NCBI RefSeq assembly: GCF_937920075.1
Contig: NZ_CALETI010000024.1
Location: 1 to 9,220 of the forward strand
Length of the DNA: 9,220 bases
Reading direction: 5' to 3'
Origin: an uncultured Agitococcus sp.
GTDB taxonomy: Bacteria > Pseudomonadota > Gammaproteobacteria > Pseudomonadales > Moraxellaceae
Below, in pieces: positions 6,915 through 9,220 of this stretch; position 1 is the first letter of the stretch; every line of letters begins with the position of its first letter. The notes below the pieces were generated by a model that saw only the letters and a program-made list of their open reading frames with translations, had not been told where the DNA came from and did not search any database. A program made the translations under genes and the position numbers.

Positions 6915-7392
6915 TAATTTTTCTGAGCAAGATCATCAATTTATGTGTCAGGCTTTGGCATTGGCACAACAGGCGGCTGAACTTGGCGAAGTCCCTGTAG
7001 GGGCGGTGATTGTCGTTGATGGAGTAGTGATTGGCGAAGGCTATAATCAACCCATTGCTACCCATGATCCAACCGCTCATGCCGAAGTAGTTGCTATTCG
7101 CCAAGCTGCACAAAAACTCCAAAATTACCGATTAGAAAACAGTACTTTATATGTGACTTTAGAGCCTTGTACCATGTGTGTGGGCGCATTGATTCACGCT
7201 CGAATCAGTCGAGTTGTTTTTGCAACCACAGAACCCAAAGCAGGTTCTTTAGTCAGTGCCAGAAAACAACTAGAAACAGGTTATTACAACCATGTGTTTA
7301 AATTTGAAGGCGGTTTACTGGCCGATGAAGCCAGTAAACAGTTGTCAGATTTTTTTAGGGGGAGGCGAGAGGCTAAAAAGAAAATGGTCTGA
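6898..7392 (+). CDS. tadA: tRNA-specific adenosine deaminase (A34 to inosine)
   Basis: Cytoplasmic zinc enzyme that deaminates adenosine 34 of tRNA-Arg(ACG) to inosine, needed to read CGC and CGA codons. It has 164 residues, near E. coli TadA (167). The deaminase signature is complete: His61 and catalytic Glu63 in PTAHAEVVAIRQ, and zinc ligands Cys91 and Cys94 in LEPCTMCVGA. REVPVGAV- and NYRLE...TLYVTLEPC-type segments and the C-terminal LSDFFRGRR match TadA rather than other cytidine-deaminase-fold enzymes. The ATG at 6898 fits, because FSEQDHQFMCQALALA aligns with the E. coli N-terminus; starting at Met16 (6943) would lose helix 1. It overlaps the upstream 120-aa gene by 17 bases and likely depends on translational coupling. 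Its stop is two bases from the mltF stop on the other strand. Confidence 0.95.
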   Translation: MLILNNNFSEQDHQFMCQALALAQQAAELGEVPVGAVIVVDGVVIGEGYNQPIATHDPTAHAEVVAIRQAAQKLQNYRLENSTLYVTLEPCTMCVGALIHARISRVVFATTEPKAGSLVSARKQLETGYYNHVFKFEGGLLADEASKQLSDFFRGRREAKKKMV

Positions 7393-7394
7393 GT

Positions 7395-8774
7395 TTACTC
7401 AGCTACGACCCACTTCTTTTCTAAACTGGCCATCCAATGACTACGGCTATCTTGTAATAATAAGGCATCATAATAACGACGGACTTCTTGTACATACACT
7501 AAGGCTTGGCCTGCACGCGGTAATTGACGTAAATGGCGACTCACATCCAACCATTTATCAGGATCATCACCCTGTTTTAGGCTTAATTCACGCGCTTTTA
7601 ACACATGACGATAGCCCATGTTATAAGCGGCTAAGGCCATCCACGTTCTATCGGGTTCATGCACAGTATCAGGAATTTTATCAATCATCCGTTGATAATA
7701 AGCTGAACCTGCCAAAATGCTTTGTTGAGGGTTATTGCGATTAGCAATACCCATTTCTTCAGCGGTATTTTTGGTGAGCATCATAATACCTGTCACGCCT
7801 GTGGGTGACACCGCATTGACATCCCATTTAGACTCTTGATAGGCAATCGCTGCTAATAAACGCCAATCCATATCGTGAGTGTTGGCTTGTTTTTTAAATT
7901 GGGCTTGATACAACGGCAAACGTTGTTGAATATCTTTTTGAAAGGTTTTTACCCCAAAAGCATTAAAGGTATTGCCTTGACTATAAAAATTGCTTAAACG
8001 TTGTAAAGAGCCATCTTGCTCAGTTTTCGTTAAAAAACGATTGGCAAATCTTAAAAGCTGTTTATCACGAGGACGAATTGTCCATGACAGTTGGCTAGTG
8101 GTTAATTGTTTTTTCAGACTTAATTGCGGAAAAGCGGTACGACGAGCAGCAAACTCACTGTCATTCATCACCACATAATCCACTTGGCCTTGATTGACTT
8201 CTTCTAAGAGTTCGTCAGGCGTGGCATAACGAAGTTGTACCACATCCGCTTCGGGCTGTAATTGCTCAATCAGATCAGCTTCAGCACTATTTTGACTGAC
8301 AGCAATTTTGGCTTCACTAGGGCTTAAACGTGTACCAGAGCGTTGAATCAGTTGTTGAGTGGTACTTAAATAGGGTTTACTAATTTCTAAACCTGCTAAA
8401 CGTGGATCATTATTAGCAAGGCCAGTAATTCCCAAATCGGCTTCACCTTTTTCTAAAGCAGCAATGACCGCTTCGGCATTGGGGGCTTGTTCAATCTCTA
8501 AACGGATATTTAAATCGTTGGCAAATTGGCGTAATAATTCATATTGTAAGCCGCGTACCCCATGCTCTCCATGCGGTAAAAAAGTGGTTGGCCCTGCAAT
8601 ACCAATCACGCGTAAACTGCCACGTTCTAGGATTTCGTCAACAGTATATTGTTTTGAAGGATGAAGCTGTAAACAAACCATCATTAATAAGCATAAAGGC
8701 ACAATACGCTGCCAATGTTGCATTAAATAGCTTCTCATGATGTTGATGGCTGGCAAGGCCTTTTTGCCTGTCAT
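7395..8774 (-). CDS. mltF: Membrane-bound lytic murein transglycosylase F
   Basis: Cleaves the MurNAc-GlcNAc bond of peptidoglycan to give 1,6-anhydro products, in the periplasm at the membrane. It has 459 residues against 518 in E. coli; the missing part is mainly C-terminal. Order: basic N-terminus and hydrophobic segment at about 24-37 (IVPLCLLMMVCLQL, a signal or anchor without a clean lipobox), a periplasmic solute-binding (SBP_bac_3-like) domain at about 50-265 (GSLRVIGIAGPTTF, GLQYELLRQFANDL, GEADLGITGLA), which regulates the enzyme in this family, and an SLT catalytic domain at about 300-440. The catalytic Glu314 lies in AAIAYQESKWD, followed by SPTGVTGIMMLTKNTA and ALAAYNMGY. The start at 8774 has a G-rich ribosome site (8787-8783); Met13 (8738) is an alternative without one. 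It converges on tadA. Confidence 0.95.
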   Translation of the reverse strand: MTGKKALPAINIMRSYLMQHWQRIVPLCLLMMVCLQLHPSKQYTVDEILERGSLRVIGIAGPTTFLPHGEHGVRGLQYELLRQFANDLNIRLEIEQAPNAEAVIAALEKGEADLGITGLANNDPRLAGLEISKPYLSTTQQLIQRSGTRLSPSEAKIAVSQNSAEADLIEQLQPEADVVQLRYATPDELLEEVNQGQVDYVVMNDSEFAARRTAFPQLSLKKQLTTSQLSWTIRPRDKQLLRFANRFLTKTEQDGSLQRLSNFYSQGNTFNAFGVKTFQKDIQQRLPLYQAQFKKQANTHDMDWRLLAAIAYQESKWDVNAVSPTGVTGIMMLTKNTAEEMGIANRNNPQQSILAGSAYYQRMIDKIPDTVHEPDRTWMALAAYNMGYRHVLKARELSLKQGDDPDKWLDVSRHLRQLPRAGQALVYVQEVRRYYDALLLQDSRSHWMASLEKKWVVAE

Positions 8775-8782
8775 GTATCACA

Positions 8783-8787
8783 CCCCC
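8783..8787 (-). promoter_or_regulatory. Probable ribosome binding site of mltF
   Basis: On the minus strand a GGGGG run lies eight bases before the ATG at 8774. It supports this start over the in-frame ATG at 8738, before which no purine-rich site is seen. Confidence 0.45.
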
Positions 8788-9035
8788 AATATTTTGTTGA
8801 TTAAAAAATAATCGGAAATCCCAATTTAGCGGCAACTTTAACAAAAAACGAGTAATAACTACACTAATTTGTAAAATTGTTAGACATAAGTTTACAGAGA
8901 AAAACGCTAAAACACTTGAGAAAGCCTGACTAGATTTTGGTTAAAACCGTCAATTTAGCAGCGAATTGGGGAAAAATTTAGGCGTAAAGCCTTATCCTGA
9001 TGTATCATATACGCCCTCAGTTTTTATCAATGTTT

Positions 9036-9105
9036 CCCTCAGCCCGATCCTCTCCCACAGGGAGATGGGGTTCTCTCTCCCTCGGGAAGAGAGTTAGAGT
9101 GAGGG
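9036..9105. repeat. REPIN-like double-hairpin repeat upstream of purL
   Basis: The outer arms CCCTCA (9036-9041) and TGAGGG (9100-9105) pair perfectly. Inside are two hairpins: TCTCCC/GGGAGA (9051-9056 with 9060-9065, loop ACA), and CTCTCTCC with GGAAGAGAG (9073-9080 with 9085-9093, one bulged A). The left half (CCCTCAGCCCGATCCTCTCCC-like) and the reverse complement of the right half (CCCTCACTCTAACTCTCTTCCC-like) are versions of one unit, so the element is an inverted pair, as in the guaB-guaA spacer. CCCTCA...CTCTCCC repeats of this kind are widespread in bacterial intergenic DNA. It lies 56 bases before purL and would be within its leader RNA if transcription starts near 9015. Confidence 0.75.
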
Positions 9106-9161
9106 TTAATAGCGATACACGATTAAGTTCTTTCTTCATCCCTCTAATGAGCGAGTATGTC

Positions 9162-9220
9162 ATGTTAATTGTTAGTGGTGCTAAGGCGTTATCTTCTTTT
9201 AAAAGCAAGCGTCTGTTAGC
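9162..9220 (+). CDS. purL: Phosphoribosylformylglycinamidine synthase, N-terminal fragment cut by window edge
   Basis: Only the first 19 codons and two further bases are in the window. The translation MLIVSGAKALSSFKSKRLLA closely matches the usual N-terminus of gammaproteobacterial PurL (a short strand, then G-x-x-ALS-x-F-x-x-x-(K/R)LL). PurL makes FGAM from FGAR, glutamine and ATP in de novo purine synthesis, in the cytoplasm. The identification rests on this short match plus context: purL lies divergently beside mltF in E. coli as well. A weak purine-rich stretch (GAGCGAG, 9149-9155) precedes the ATG at 9162. The rest of this long protein (usually about 1,300 residues) would follow beyond the window. 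Confidence 0.8.
   Translation, partial: MLIVSGAKALSSFKSKRLL

Larger units (their letters stand above)
8775..9161. other. Divergent mltF-purL intergenic region
   Basis: This 387-base spacer lies between the starts of mltF (leftward) and purL (rightward), so it must hold both promoters. It is AT-rich on the mltF side. On the purL side a TATCAT (9003-9008) resembles a -10 box but no good -35 box pairs with it. An 11-base near-palindrome GTATCATATAC (9002-9012) overlaps it, and GGCGTA (8981-8986) with TACGCC (9010-9015) forms an inverted repeat around it. A small AT palindrome, GATTA-AAAAA-TAATC, lies at 8799-8813. No convincing mltF promoter, RNA gene or small open frame is seen. The double-hairpin repeat at 9036-9105 fills part of the purL leader. 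Confidence 0.5.

Noticed and set aside
7352..7379. TTTTTAG/CTAAAAA inverted repeat in the tadA end as a terminator
   Set aside because: The stem is AT-rich, the loop is 14 bases and no T-run follows on either strand. The shared AGGGGGAGGC with the repeat near 3211 is probably chance, since it encodes the conserved FFRGRR end of TadA.
7292..7744. 150-aa plus-strand open frame spanning the end of tadA and the end of mltF
   Set aside because: It is out of frame with tadA and antisense to the SLT domain of mltF; both real genes explain the sequence.
8774..9008. Direct repeat ATGTATCA near the mltF start and before purL
   Set aside because: Only eight bases shared about 230 bases apart in AT-rich DNA; no further conserved flank, so likely chance.
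9017..9208. 63-aa minus-strand open frame
   Set aside because: Its middle is simply the translation of the double-hairpin repeat (LTLTLFPRERE-type), and it runs antisense to purL.
1..9220. CRISPR array, tRNA, rRNA or insertion sequence
   Set aside because: No regularly spaced repeats, no tRNA cloverleaf or rRNA stretch and no transposase were recognised on either strand.

Overview
The window looks like a chromosomal segment of an AT-rich gammaproteobacterium. GuaB, GuaA, TadA, MltF and the first residues of PurL all resemble the gammaproteobacterial (E. coli-type) proteins, and both the Pla-1/cef-type lipase and MltF fit that class. The genus cannot be fixed from the sequence. A lipolytic Moraxellaceae-like or Thiotrichales-like organism would fit, but that is a guess.

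Layout: the 5' edge cuts a secreted lipase/esterase gene (to 1574), which ends at a strong intrinsic terminator. A promoter with a perfect TATAAT box then drives guaB (1714-3180). A short spacer holding a two-hairpin, GC-rich inverted repeat separates guaB from guaA (3312-4874). After guaA come three tightly packed genes: a HipA-fold kinase (start best placed at 4889), a HIRAN-domain protein whose N-terminal part resembles the HipA N-terminal subdomain (5815-6549), and an unrecognised 120-residue protein (6552-6914). The last of these overlaps tadA (6898-7392). mltF (8774-7395, minus strand) converges on tadA with only two bases between the stop codons. A 387-base spacer follows with a second two-hairpin repeat, and the first 19 codons of purL (9162 onward) run off the 3' edge.

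How the genes fit together: GuaB and GuaA convert IMP to GMP, and PurL acts in the upstream IMP pathway, so the frame of the window is a purine-biosynthesis neighbourhood that also carries tadA and mltF. From memory, guaBA, tadA, mltF and purL lie close together in other gammaproteobacteria. The kinase/HIRAN/120-aa cassette therefore looks like an insertion into a conserved housekeeping block. Junction spacings of 14, -4, 2 and -17 bases, with no terminator visible, suggest it is co-transcribed with guaA and tadA.

The most interesting content is this cassette. A compact HipA-like Ser/Thr kinase without the usual HipA N-terminal subdomain is translationally coupled to a protein that seems to carry that subdomain fused to a HIRAN (damaged-DNA or DNA-end binding) domain. 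No HipB-type helix-turn-helix antitoxin is seen. This resembles a split HipA system, comparable in logic to HipBST, with a DNA-sensing partner.
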